Shown: positions 49,872 to 62,452 of the stretch, in pieces
Layout of the letters: each line of letters begins with the position of its first letter
Numbering within the stretch: the first letter of the stretch is position 1
NCBI GenBank assembly: GCA_946699065.1
Contig: CAMPDV010000010.1
Location: 682,001 to 746,000, forward strand
DNA: 64,000 bases
Reading direction: 5' to 3'
From: Loxodes magnus
Lineage: Eukaryota; Ciliophora; Karyorelictea; Loxodida; Loxodidae
Made by a program: the position numbers and the translations under genes
Notes under the pieces: generated by a model
What the model saw: only the letters and a program-made list of their open reading frames with translations
What the model was told of the DNA's origin: nothing
The model's database searches: none

Positions 49872-52800
49872 ATGGAAGATCCATATACAGGCTATTCAGA
49901 ACTTTTAGTCAAAGGAATCGAAAAAATGAAGAAGGCTTTGAATTCTAAAAAGTACAAAGAATTGCAAGACTAATTAAAGCAAGCTATGGATTAAGTTGCT
50001 GCTGAAAAAGGAACACCTGCTGCTGAGTTGGATGCTAATAAATATTTTCCTTTATTTAAGGAATGCTTTGAAACAAAAATTACTAAGGTACTTGAAACTG
50101 GTCTTTATCATTTTTAAAAACTTATAAGTCATGGTTATATCAATGGCAAAGAAAATGAAGTTGAACCAATGGTTCGCACTATTTGTTCATGTGTACATGA
50201 ACGTGATGATAACGTATAGCTTTAAGTTATAAAGGCATTACTTACTATGGTCACTTCTTTAACTTTTGAAGTTCATGATCGCGCTTTACTTGAAGCTTTT
50301 AGAGCATGCTATCATATCCATATTACAAGTAAAAATCTAGTAAACTAAACAACTGCTAAAGGAGCACTCACTTAAATGCTTAGTGTAGTTTTTTAAAGAA
50401 TGGAAGCAAATACAGTAGCTGAAGATCCTCAAGCTTATTATAGATTTGCTGAATCTTTTTTGAATGAAGAAGAATTAAGTGAAAGCGCTTTATATAAAGC
50501 CGTTTCAGCTTAAGTAAAAAACATTGTCGATGATGTTTGCCTTTACTATGCAAAATTAGAACAATTTCCAGATGAAGTCAATCTAATCCCATTAAGATCT
50601 GTTCCTTATATTTTAAACCCCGACGATCCTTATTATAGAAAGCTAAGAGTAGTATATATCCACAACGAAGCAGGAGTATTAAGTGGTAAATTTGGATGAT
50701 GTGTTGTATGCAGGAATACAGCTGATCTATATTGCAAAGACACTCGAGATCCAATATGCTCAAAAAGATGTAAAGATTTGCATCTTAAAAATTTAGAAGA
50801 TGTAGAAAAATGGTTATCTGGGTAAAAAACTTAGCAGGAAGATAAGAAATTTTTGCAGGATGCTGTTTTGATATTTAGATCTATTTGCAAACTTTCATTA
50901 AAAGATCTACCAAACACTCCTCCTTAATACACTTTGAGAAGCAAAATTCTATCCCTTGAATTAATACTATCAGTATTTGATTCTCCTGGACCTACTTTTT
51001 TGTCACGAAAAGAATTTTTAGAAATAATAAGAAATAATTTATGTGAATCCATTCTTAAAAACTCAGTCTAGTAGGAAAAAACAATTCTCGCTCTTTCACT
51101 ATCAATCTTCTTAGCCTTAGTATCATATTTTAAAGAGAAGCTAAAGAATGAGATTTCTGTTTTTGTGGAATAAATTTTCCTTAAAATTTTGGAGTCTCCA
51201 AATTCTTAGCATTATCATAAAAACCTGGTGCTTTAAGTCTTTTATAAACTTATGCAGTCTCCTAGAATAAGTTTAGAGCTGTTTGTAAATTATGACTGTG
51301 ATATGCAGCAAAAATCTATTTTTGGAAGAATGATTGACTGTATATCTAAGATAGCTCAATAAGATTAGGATTTAAAGATTATGGCATTAAATATTTTGGT
51401 GACTATTTTGAAGGGTAGTATTGGATGGATGGATTCGAGTAATAAAGAAGCCGAAAGTGTGAGAAACACTGAAATGCGTTCAGAAGAGGGAAGTGACGAT
51501 GAAATTGGAGAAATAGAATAAGGACTATAAAGGAAACTTTAAATTCAAACTGGAGTTAGAAAATTTAATCTGAAGCCAAAAGCAGGCATTATTTTCTTAG
51601 AAAATAACGGGGAATTAGAAAAGGGTAATAGTGTTCAAGTGGCTAAATTTCTTCTCTAAACGGAAGGAATTGATAAAACTGCTATTGGAGATTATCTTGG
51701 AGAGTTGGATGATTTCAACTTAAAAGTAATGTATAAATTTGTTGATTTGCATGATTTTACTGGACTAAGAGTTGATTTTGCAATGAAAAAGTTACTTAAA
51801 AGTTTTAGACTTCCAAAAGAAGCTTAAAAAATTGATAGAATATTAGAAAAATTTGCTGATAAGTATATGGTAGATAATCCAGAAGCTTTTGCTTCAGCAA
51901 ATGAAGCTTATCTATTAGCTTATAGTGTTATGATGCTTTAGACTAGCCTTCATAATCCTCATATGAGGGAAAAAGACAGAATGACAACTGAAACTTTCAT
52001 AAGCATAGCATCTGGAGCAAAGGATAGAGAAAAGACACGAATAACAGATGAATTTTTATCAGAAATATTTAAAGAGATTTAGTAAAATCCTATTTCTCTT
52101 GAAGAGGACAGCTAAATTCAAACTTAAAAAAACAGAAAGTCAGATATGTTTATGCTTGAAACTTCTCTTATGGTAGAAAAATCTAAAAATTTAATTTCAT
52201 AAAGGAAAACTATGAACTATACCTATATTACTGTTACAGATCCTGAATATGTAAAACCTATGTTTGAAAATACCTGAGGAGCTATGCTAGCATTGTTTTC
52301 AATTTTGTTTGAAGCACATGATAACCCAGAGATTATAGATTTATGCTTGGAAGGTTTCGGACATGCCATTAGAATAGCGGGAAAATTTAATATGCAGACA
52401 GAACTAGAAGCTCTTGTGAGTTCTCTTTCGAAATTCACGTAACTTTAGTGCCTAAGACCAATGTAAGAAAAGAATATTGAATCAATTAAACTATTACTTT
52501 AGTTATGCTTGTCAGAAGGAAACTATTTATCAAAAAATTGGTTGCATATGTTAAGATGCATTTCAAGATTAGATTATTTGCTCAATTTGCAAAATATTCC
52601 TCCTGAATAATTGCTTACTTAGGAATTGGAAATGATCAACTCTGAGTAATTAGTATAAAATATAGACAGCAGAGTCATTGATAAAATTTTTTCCTAGTCT
52701 GCTACTTTAGACAACCATTCTATTGAAGATTTTGTTAAATCTTTGATTTAAGTATCCAAATAAGAGCTGGAAGAAAAAAGATGGTTTTCACTCTAAAAGT

Positions 52801-54499
52801 TAGTAGAAGTTGCAGATGCCAATATGGATCGACTAAGATATGTTTGAAGTAAAGTTTGGGATATGCTTGGCTAGCATTTTGTTATAGCAGGGAAGAGTAA
52901 CTAAGCAGGGTTATCTCTTTACGCTCTCGATAGTCTTAGGTAACTGGCCTTCAAATTTTTGTAAAGAGAAGAACTAAGTAGATTTCAATTTTAAAAGGAG
53001 TTCTTAAAGCCATTTTACCAATGCATGACATAAAGTAAGTTTTTAAAATAGATAATTAAATCAAAATTTAGGAGCATATTTTAACATGCGTGCATTCTAT
53101 GGTCTAAGCCATGAGCAAGAACTTAAAATCTGGTTGAAAGATTCTTCTAAAGATAATAGAATATGCGGCTTCTCTTAATACTCCTAACTTATAGCGTTAA
53201 GCTTTTGACTCTCTTTCACATATTATAGAAAATGGCTTCGAATTAGAAGAACCTTTATCTACAAAATGTTTGATTATGTTTTGCAGCCTAAACGATGAAA
53301 TAGCTTTAAGAGCAATTGAAATGCTCCTTAAAGTTCCTCCACTTGGTGCAATAGAGGGTTTGACTTCACTTTTTAAGGATTCTAGACTTCATATTTAAAC
53401 AAAAGCATTAGAAATGTTGTTTTAGATTCTGGACACTAAAGGAACCCAATTTAGTCCTGAGACATGAGAAAACTTGCTAGTAAATATACTATTTCCAGTT
53501 CTAAAACATGCATGACTACCTTTAGAATCTTATGGAGAAGAATCTAGGTAATAATGGGTGCTTACAACTTGCAACTAAATGCTGTTATAACTAACTGATA
53601 ATATATTTCCTAAGTACTTTGAAGAGATTAAATAAGTTTCTCACGTATTCATCCAGCTTATGCTCATTAATTGTAAAGATGCTCATGAATCAACAAGAAA
53701 AGTTTCAATAGAAGCGCTAAAAAGGTTTGCAATTTGTGTACTTCAGTATAAGAATGAAGAAAAGCTCATTTAAGAAATAGTGGAAGCTTTTGCAGATCTT
53801 TTTAAGCAAGCTACTCCAACTGTTCTTCTAGATCAAATATAAATTGAATCCTATTAACTCGAATAAGAATATATGGAGCAGCTTGAAAATAAGACTTAAC
53901 AGAAACTTAATTTTAGTAGTGAAGAATGTGAAGTATAATGTGTTATGCAACTTTGGCTTATAGCTTCAGTAACCGAACTGTATCCTTATGTACCTGATTA
54001 ATATTTGACAGTATGAGTAGAATGCTTGCAGAGTTCTTATGAGTTTTCTAAGAACTTCAATTCTAATATTCTTTTAAGGTGAAAGCTATAAAGAGATGGC
54101 TTCATGAGTGGTCTGAGTATGCTCCCAGGACTACTGAAATAAGAACGGGAGAGTTGCTCAAGCCTAGTCTAGATGCTTCTGAAGCTAGGGTAATAATAAA
54201 AATTATTAGAAATAGGCAATGTTATACTTCAAAGATACGTTGAAGCGCAAAAGACCTATAAAGCGAATTAAAACGAAGTAGAATCTAACCAATAGGAATT
54301 ATCTGATCTAGCATCTATCAATAAAGAAGAAGCTATAAGACATCTACAAAGTATGGCTCCTGTAATAGCTAACGTGTTACTACCAGCTTTAAACAGCATG
54401 GAGACTCCTCCAAATCTAAAAATACTAGCAGAAGTAATAGAATGCGATAATTACGAAATCAGAAAGGAATTAGGGAAAATAATAAAAAGATTGATTTGA
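49872..54499 (+). CDS. BIG/Sec7-type ARF guanine-nucleotide exchange factor
   Basis: 1536 aa with one 17-nt intron (53035-53051, GTAAGTTTTTAAAATAG); 1537 codons exactly. Starts [20 protein letters not shown]. The DCB and HUS helical regions precede the Sec7 domain (residues about 560-750): [15 protein letters not shown] with catalytic Glu611, [40 protein letters not shown] and [23 protein letters not shown]-like helices fill the rest. A cysteine cluster at about 276-305 ([20 protein letters not shown] then CKDLH) resembles a MYND or zinc-ribbon insert in the DCB region. Large (BIG/GEA) GEFs activate ARF1 at the Golgi and trans-Golgi; domain order fits BIG. Stop TGA 54497-54499. Confidence 0.92.
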
Positions 54500-54735
54500 A
54501 CGAAATATTATGAATTATATTATTTAATTATATCACAGCTCTATATTTAAAGACTACTATACTCTACAAGTATCTCATATATACTCTCTTATAAATGCTA
54601 GTAATTCACATAAACGAGTCTAAAGGTTATAATATAGCCTTATAACATAGCAATAGCCATAGCAACTATTATATTAAAACAATTATTTTTTCCTTTAAGT
54701 TAGTTAGAAATTTAAAATTAGCCTTTTATAAGAAT

Positions 54736-55744
54736 ATGACTTCTAAAACTAAGTAAATAATTAAAAGACTTGCGAAAGATAGCAAAAGCGTCAATCATAA
54801 AACTGAGGATAGGTTTGAATGATAATCTAGCTAACAATTGCTGACTAAAATATAAAGAACTTAAAAGAAAATACTACAGGAAAAATAGAAAGTAGCAACA
54901 TGAGATAATCTCATGTCTAGAACATAAGATGTTCCTAAAGCTAAACCAGCAAGCTAGAGAAAAATATATCAAGGATAGACTACTTTTGATAAAGTAGATT
55001 AAAGTAATCAAAAAAAGACTGTTAAAAAACTCTTTCCTTCCTCTACAATTTAGAAGTAGATGGAAGATAAACAGACAGGAAAAAAACTTTTTATTCAATA
55101 AGGGAAAGTAGTTAATAAAAATCTTCCCTCATAGGAAAATTACTTCAGTTAGCTAAATAGTTCATTTAGTTTATGTAGAACTCCAAATGGTAAAAGTTTT
55201 TAAAGAGATCATTCAATTGAGATTCTTGACAATAAGAAATAAAGAAAGGATGGAAAAGAAATTTCTTTAATAGCTGGTTTCTAAGACCATAGCTTTAGAA
55301 GTGTAACTCCTCACAAAAATCCTATAGGTTTTGGTGAAGTCAATGAAAGGAAAAATACTCAGACAAACTGATCAAAATTGCTTTAATAAAATTTACTTTC
55401 TACTGAATAGAAAATTTAAGTTGTAAGTTATTCATTTTCATATAGTTTGGAGAGAAGAAAAATATTAAAAAAATTCCCTTACAAAGTATAGAGCCAACAG
55501 GATAAAATAAAGATAAATTAGAAAGTTGAAAATAAGTAGGAAAAGAATTCAAAAAAGTATTTTCCTTTTATTTTAGTCAAAATAAGATGATAAAGGAAAG
55601 TTTTATAACAAAGCTGCTATTTATAGATTATTCAATAGCAAAACATCCACATTGAAAAATTACGCCAACATATCAACCATAGCTAAGAAGAAAAGTCCCA
55701 CAAAAAGCGTGTTTGATTCTTCTTATAGTTTGCATTGGAACTGA
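54736..55744 (+). CDS. Hypothetical 321-aa basic protein, two introns
   Basis: Starts MTSKTKQIIKRLAKDSKSVN. Introns are 55423-55445 (23 nt, GTAAG...TAG) and 55557-55576 (20 nt, GTATTTTCCTTTTATTTTAG). Removing both leaves 322 codons and ends SSYSLHWN at TGA 55742-55744. The protein is Lys/Ser/Gln-rich with short conserved-looking patches (SVTPHKNPIGFGEVNERKN, KTSTLKNYANISTIAKKKSP). It looks like a disordered microtubule- or chromatin-associated protein, but no family is recognised. It follows the Sec7 gene by 236 nt in the same direction. Confidence 0.55.
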
Positions 55745-57338
55745 AAACTTAATCTAATTAATAAAATTTGATCTATCTTCTTTCTATTTTTAAGCTCTAA
55801 TCAAGAGATGGCTTTATATTATTTCATTTGTATAATAGTAGCAAGTTTTAAAGCTTCCTTACTATGAAATAATGATAAAAAGTAATTTAAATCTCAATAA
55901 TAAGAATCTAATAACATTATAGTTGATTTTGATTATTTAACTTTTAAATACATCTAATCAATGCAGAATATTCTTATAGATAAATAATAATCGAATGCAT
56001 TTACGTTCTAACTTGGTTAATTTATTAATTATAAATGCTTATTAAAATGGTTTAATCATTTAAGATAAATATCTTACCAATATTTACAGCTTTTATTGAT
56101 TTAAAATACATAAGAAGCAAAGAGATTCTAATTATTTTAAAATTTTTATCTTTTAACTAATTTTGCATTAATTTTCCTCAATAATCATAAGAGATGCTGT
56201 TTTATTAAAGATCTATAATTTCTTTTAATTTTGCTCATATTTAACTAAATAATTAGATTCTCCCTTCATTAAAATTTAACTATCAGTATTTGAATTATCA
56301 AGCAAATCATAAATCAATAAAATTAAAATTTTATAGTTGCTTGTCTTAACTCAGGCTGATAAAGATAAAGGATCTCTAATACTATTGATTGAGATTTACT
56401 TAACTACTTATTTAACCTTATTCCTATTAAATTAATAATTATTATCCTTAGGTATTTTAATTACTACTTATATAGTTCAATTTATAATTTATTTATATAT
56501 TTAACACATTATTATTTATAAAACCATGCAACTAGCCCATTATTTTTATAGACTTCTTATATTCTTAGTAAGTTCTTGCTAATAAGTACCATTTAAATTT
56601 ATTTTCTATAAATATAAATCAAATGCATAAAGAATATTAATTAATCTTAATTCTAAAATTATATATATCTATACCTATATTTTTAAAAGAGGCTCTTAAG
56701 AGTTTAAAGCAATTTCCTTAATATTTATTTTAATCTTTCTATTTTAAAATCCTCTATTTTAATTTAGATCTGTATATTAAGGAATCAATTAAATAGAAAG
56801 AAAGGCTATTTATTCTAGTTTTATAATAATTAGATGGCACTGTTTATGAAATACTTATTAGAAGTATATAAATATAATTAGCATTTAGTTTAAACTAATA
56901 CTTTTTATTTTAATATATTCAGCTGCTAATAATACTAGGAAGTACAAATTAAAATGTTTTATTTAAGAATTATACATTAAAGGATTTATGGTTGATGGAC
57001 AGACTTAGATGAAAATTACAACTAAACTTGCTTTAAAATACAAAAGAGCTAAATTAAAAAGATATCTTAGTGGATTTAGTTGTCTCTTATAATAAATTTA
57101 CGTTGATAGCTATATAATATTTAAATACTATATAGCCATTAATTAATACAACTTGCTTTTAATTTTTATCTTTCTTTCTTAAGAAAAGTATATTAATATA
57201 GATAATAAGGATAAAATAAAGATATATACTGATAAAAATTATTGCTAATTAGTTGATATAAGTTAAGAAAAAGGCATATAGAAGCTAATTATATATTTTA
57301 AATAAAATTGCTAGTTTAGATTATTATCTTTGTACTTT
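55745..57338. other. Intergenic, very AT-rich
   Basis: The longest featureless stretch in the right half. No gene, tRNA or repeat recognised on either strand. Confidence 0.45.
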
Positions 57339-57764
57339 TCATTAAGTCTATAAAAAATAAGCTTTGGTATATTCTTTTAATGCCATGTGTAATTTCTTAC
57401 TCTCCTTAACTTCTATTTAGCCTTTAAATATTTTAAGCATGAGATTAATTTCTTTTTTAGCTATAGATTTTATTAGTTAGTTCATAGTTTAAGTCTTTTC
57501 TATAATAGTTTATGCAATAAGCTTTATAAGTTTTTTCCACATTAGATTTCCTATATTAAGCAAACTTACTTTTAGCTTTTTTTAGCTGTTTAGTAATATC
57601 TCAAATTATACCAGACACTCAATACCTTAAAATTATATTAATAAAGAATAAGCTATTCTTACTTAGTTTTAAAGCAGTTTCTATCTAATGATAAATAACC
57701 CTTCAAATGTAAATAAGATCTTATTTACACAATTAAGTTTATTTTATCAATTAGGTTATTTCAT
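57339..57764 (-). CDS. Hypothetical 141-aa helical protein
   Basis: ATG 57764, TGA 57339-57341, no intron. The C-terminal two thirds is convincingly coding: FEILLNSQKKLKVSLLNIGN, then LIKLIAQTIIEKTQTMNQLI and KSIAKKEINLMLKIFKGQIE, a set of amphipathic helices. The N-terminal 45 residues are weaker and contain a 20-bp palindrome in the DNA, so the real start may lie downstream. No family recognised. It is divergent from the gene at 57815. Confidence 0.45.
57709..57728. repeat. Perfect 20-bp palindrome
   Basis: GTAAATAAGA followed directly by its reverse complement TCTTATTTAC. It sits at the divergent pair of small genes (inside the weak 5' part of the minus-strand one), about 90 nt from the plus-strand start. 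Could be a regulatory dimer site or chance. Confidence 0.55.
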
Positions 57765-57814
57765 TTTCAAAGATAACTGTATACTAAAAATACTAAGACA
57801 ATATTACAATTACT

Positions 57815-58427
57815 ATGGAGAAAAAACTATAATAACCACAAGTTTCACGATGATATAATAAAGGAAATTAAATTCTATAAGTAATGAAATTATAAGATAA
57901 AGCATATGCTTCTAGATAAGTCTAGTAAGAACTAAGTGATGATTAAACTTTCAATGAAATTGAAATGATTGCTAGTTAGTCGCATCTTTTGATATGCTTA
58001 TTTAAATAGCAGCAGAGAAATATAATCTTTACATCATAAACTTAAATAATATCATTTTTAAATATTTAGCCTAGAATAATTAATTAATCATAGCTAAATG
58101 CTAAGTACTTAATAATTAGCAATAGCTTAATAAATTGAGAGTAATAAACTTAATTATTTTAACATTGGAGAGGATTATAAAGAAAGGTATTGAAATACTT
58201 ATAGGCATATTAATTATTCGATGTGCCATCAAATGTTCTTTTATATAATTAAATTAATCTTAGATTTATTAAATGAAGAATTATAATTTAAATTGTTAAA
58301 TTGAATTAGCTAATGGATTGGAAATGAAGTATAGTAGTAAGATGTGTTTAGTTTGAAGATTGCATCTATTAAAATAAATATTAACTAGCATATTTAAAAT
58401 TTAGTTACAAAGTTGTTAAAGAATTGA
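57815..58427 (+). CDS. Hypothetical protein with one frame interruption
   Basis: Starts MEKKLQQPQVSRWYNKGNQI and continues QVMKLQDKAYASRQVQQELS and DDQTFNEIEMIASQ in frame 1. From about 57990 the coding signal is in the +1 frame (NSSREIQSLHHKLKQYHFQI, then QLAIAQQIESNKLNYFNIGE, EDYKERYWNTYRHINYSMCH) and ends at TGA 58425-58427. Length is 3n+1. Dropping one T from the TTTT near 57990 would join them; a 31-nt GT...AG intron (57979-58009) would also work but lacks the usual GTAAG. The helix-rich pattern with ALA-IAQQIE...LNYFN faintly resembles the N-terminal region of COG3, which I cannot confirm. Confidence 0.4.
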
Positions 58428-58471
58428 ATTGAAAGAATACTTATTTTTATGTTTATTCTTTTATTATTAAA

Positions 58472-61400
58472 ATGGAAAAACCTGAAGATTTGAATGCTAC
58501 GATAGATAAATCAACTGAAGAACTGTAAAGCTCTCATAATCAAGCAAAAGTTTGCTCAAATAATAAGTAATAATTTAAAAAAGTAGTAAGTGATCGTGGT
58601 TAGAGTGTTCAAAATGATTAAGGTCAAAGTTAGTATTTTGAATAACCGTTAAGTGCAATAAGAAAAACGAGAGGACCTGGTTTTCAAACGTAATTTAATA
58701 GAAGATAATCTTAGTTACTTGAAGTTTTGAGAGAAGAGCAAGAGAGATCAAGAAAGAAAACAATAAATAAATAGTCTTTGCTTATAAAAACCCAGTAGAT
58801 TTCTTCATAAAATTAATTACAAGCAAGATAATCACATACTAGAATAAATAAGAGCAGCAGATATATGTCCTTGCTGAAAAACAGTTTTAAATAAATAATT
58901 GCTCAAACTCTGAGAGAAAAATCAGAAAATGAAGATTTTAATGATCTGACTTACTCAATATGAAGAACTAATTTTTCTAAAATTTTCGAAGTTCACAATA
59001 TTGAGAGGAGAGACTTAAATAAAATTAGGAAAAAAAGTAGAAAAAACATAATAAGCATGATTGAAAAAGATTAACTTCCTATTGAAATGTAAGGAGATAA
59101 AATTTCTGAGAAATCTAATTCTAGAAGAGTTAGTAGTGTCAACATTGCAAGTCTTTCAGATTTTCAACAGTTTCATTAAGCAAATCTGATTGATAATTTT
59201 TTACGCAAAAGTAATATTCAATCAGTTGAAGGTTTCTATGTTGCTTAATAGATAAAAGAATTAGATTAACTAAAATAAGAACAAATTAACGAAAAAGAAA
59301 TTTTTCTAAGGGCATCTAGATATATAAATGACAGTATATAGGGGAAAAGTAGTAAATATTATTTTAAATCTGAAAATAGTTGATAGACTAATATATATAG
59401 AATTAATTCTGACAAAAAGTGAAATTATTTTCTCATCTTTACTATTTTAGCTTATCTGATTCTACCTTTCTGAGAACCTATTAATTCAAAAGACACGCCT
59501 TTTGACAAATTTTCAAAAACTTGATATTGGCTATTTTTTTCAGAGCTTATCATATTGCTAATTCAGCTGGTAAACTTGTTTATGATTTGTATTATTCACA
59601 GAGGATAAACCAAAGCTCTTATCAAGTCAACTAAATTTCTGATTTTTGCTCTAATCAACTTTTTTTTTTGCATAGATTTCATTTTATTTTTTACTATTTA
59701 TCCTGATTTAAGCATTAGATTCAGCAGATTTATCAGGCCTCTAGTGTTGGTTTATTTTATAAAATCAATTCGATAGACAGTTAAAGCAATATATCTAACA
59801 AGCTCGGCCATAATTGATATCACAATTTTGTTTATTATAGTAGTTTGTCTTTCATCCTTCATAAGCATGAAATTATTAAAGGATAGATTAGATGATGCTT
59901 TTTACTTGAATGTACATTATAATACTTATGGTGATTCTATTTTGAACATTATTTATCTTGTTACGCTTAACTACTGACCACAAATTGCTTTCGAGGAAAT
60001 TTATAAAAATGGAGCCTGAATTTTGTTTTGGTTTATCCCTTTCATTATTTTTGTTTCAATTCAACTGAAAGATATTCCTGTAGCAGTCATTTTTGAGAAT
60101 TTTCGTAAGAATAGGAGTAAAATTATCCTCTAGCAGAGGTTTAAGGAAAGAGAGTCTCTTATTGCTGCATTTTATACAGTTGATCCGTAGAAATCTGGTT
60201 GACTTTAACAAAGCACATATATAAGCATGCTATAAACTACTTGAACGAAACTTGATGTTGATTTCGCTACCAAAATATTTGAAATATTTGACTCTGAGTA
60301 AGAAGACAGAATCAATGTAATTTAATTCCTAGAAATAATGGATATTATTGCATAAAATCTAGATTAAATCCAAGTTTAAAATAGAATATAAGAAGAATTC
60401 ATCGAAATCTTCTAAACGTTTATAAATAGATTCTTCAAAATTGATAAGATTGTTACTAGCAGGAAGTATAGCATCTTCATTCAGTTCTGTAATGTCTTTA
60501 ATGCCTTTTTAATTCTTTATTTGCAAGCTAAATATTCGAGTCCTTTAATATGGTTAAAGGTAGCTTTTCTAATAATTTTTATATTTGACTGCTTTTTATA
60601 AATAGTCTCGTTGGGATTTAGAACCTATTTAGCAGATAACTGGAATAAATTCGAGTTTTTTATTCTAGTTTTTTCGATTGCAACGTTTTATTGGATAATT
60701 GCAGCAAGAGCAATTGGCTTTTTTCGTATAATAAATTTATAAAATGACTAATACTTGATAATTAGAGCTTATCTGCATATTGAAAAGAGAGTAAAGAGGA
60801 GTATTAAAAGGATTTAAGAACTTGTTTGAAAAACTTTTTGCTGCTTACCTAGCATTTCAAGAATGTACGCCGTCATTTTTTTGATATTTTATGAATATTC
60901 ACTGATAGGCCTAGAGTTGTTTAGTACAAAAGAAAGAGAGCATAAAGAGATAGATACAGATGTGCTAGGAGATTTTAACTCAATAGAAAATTCCTGATTA
61001 TGCATGTTCTAAATGCTAATTGAATCAGATTGAGAATATGTTCTTTTCAAATGAGCTGAAGTGCATAATGACTGAGTATCTTCCACTATTTTCTTCACTT
61101 CTTTTTATTGAATTGTAACTATCATTTCTCTAAGCATGGTTACTTCTCTCATTTGAGAGGTTTTTACGATTTTGCAATAAGATATGTAGAATGAATAGCA
61201 GCAATAAAATGAAGAAGAACCTTAATAAGAGATAGAATGGGAGTTAAGCAAATAAATCAGCTAAGGTCATTAAAATAGTAGCAAATAAACTATTGCTGAT
61301 AATTCTAATGTCTTGAAATTTCAAGCTTCTATCAGTTAAAAATCAGGATAAAATGCTCAGGTAATTTCAGAAATGTCAAGTGATCTAGAGGAAGATGATA

Positions 61401-62452
61401 AATTAGAAAAAAAAGAAACTAAATTGAAGTTCATTAAATAATCAATTGATCAAAATCTAGAAATTCAATCCAAAGAAATAAATTATTCCAATAATATTTA
61501 GAAAGCGATAAGCTCTATTTCAAGTTCTGAATCAATTTAAGATCAATTTGTAGAACAAGGCAAGTACGATAGATCTAAGACCTTTGAAAAGTAAAGCATC
61601 ATTTTTTAGTAAACTCTAAAATAAGGGAAAACTACTCTTTCTTAGTAAGATACTAGTATATAAAAGCCATAAGATGATAATTTAAAATAGAAACTTGGAA
61701 ATTACTTGAAGAAGAAAATTAAGCTGACTGATGTAATAAAAAACAGTACTATTTAGTCCTATGAAAGTAAGAACTTTGAAAAGCAGAAACCTTAATAGAT
61801 GTATAGTACCTAAAAAAGTAAATTTTCATTTCTTAATGATGCAATTTAATAGACTATATTAAATATTACAAGTGACAGTATTGTCATATGGCTTTGTAGA
61901 AATCTAAAAAAAGCGTAATTAAAGAGAAAAAACCCATTGAAATATATCCAGCAAATGGAGAATTTTATTCTATAGTAAAGTTAGAAATCCTTAATTGTAA
62001 AAGTAATATATAAAACGAAAGAGAATAATCGCTTTTTTCTCTGTGATGACAAACTTTCAAAATATGAAGTAGATGAGATATCATCTACTTAGAAGAATAA
62101 ACAAATAGTGGTTGATTTGTTCAAAAGCAAAGAATCTTATAATCAAAATTTCTAAAATTTTGTAAAGTTATGTGGAGTCGATCTCAGCTCCTTCTAAATT
62201 AAAGAATGCTCTTGAAATTGTATTCTATTTAATTTTGGATAAGAGTTAACATTTATTAAAAGTGCGCAACTTTAAATTTTGCAAGTAACCAAAAAAAGCT
62301 AAGAAAATAATGAAATTAGATTGAATGAAGATGATGAAGTACTAGAGCTATTATAGGCATCTTTCAAGGATGTTTATATGATTTTAGATATATATGCAAA
62401 AGAGATATTTGACCAAGTAGAAAAATTACTAGGTTGGATGTCCGCTCTTTAA
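58472..62452 (+). CDS. Two-repeat (TPC-like) voltage-gated cation channel
   Basis: 1326 aa, no intron, starts MEKPEDLNATIDKST. A long polar N-terminus (about 300 aa) precedes two six-helix repeats. Repeat 1 runs from NYFLIFTILAYLILPFW through ILINFFFCIDFILFF-type helices to the pore VTLNYWPQIAFEEIYKNGAW and S6 ILFWFIPFIIFVSIQL. Between the repeats is an EF-like acidic stretch (KIFEIFDSEQEDRINVIQF). Repeat 2 has NKFEFFILVFSIATFYW, pore MLIESDWEYVLFKWAEVHN, and S6 FYWIVTIISLSMVTSLIWEV. A large polar C-terminus follows. The architecture is that of two-pore channels of endolysosomes or vacuoles. S4 is poor in Arg, so voltage sensing may be weak. Coding character ends at GWMSAL; the next in-frame TGA is 136 nt later, so a TAA stop at 62450-62452 is likely. 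Confidence 0.78.
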
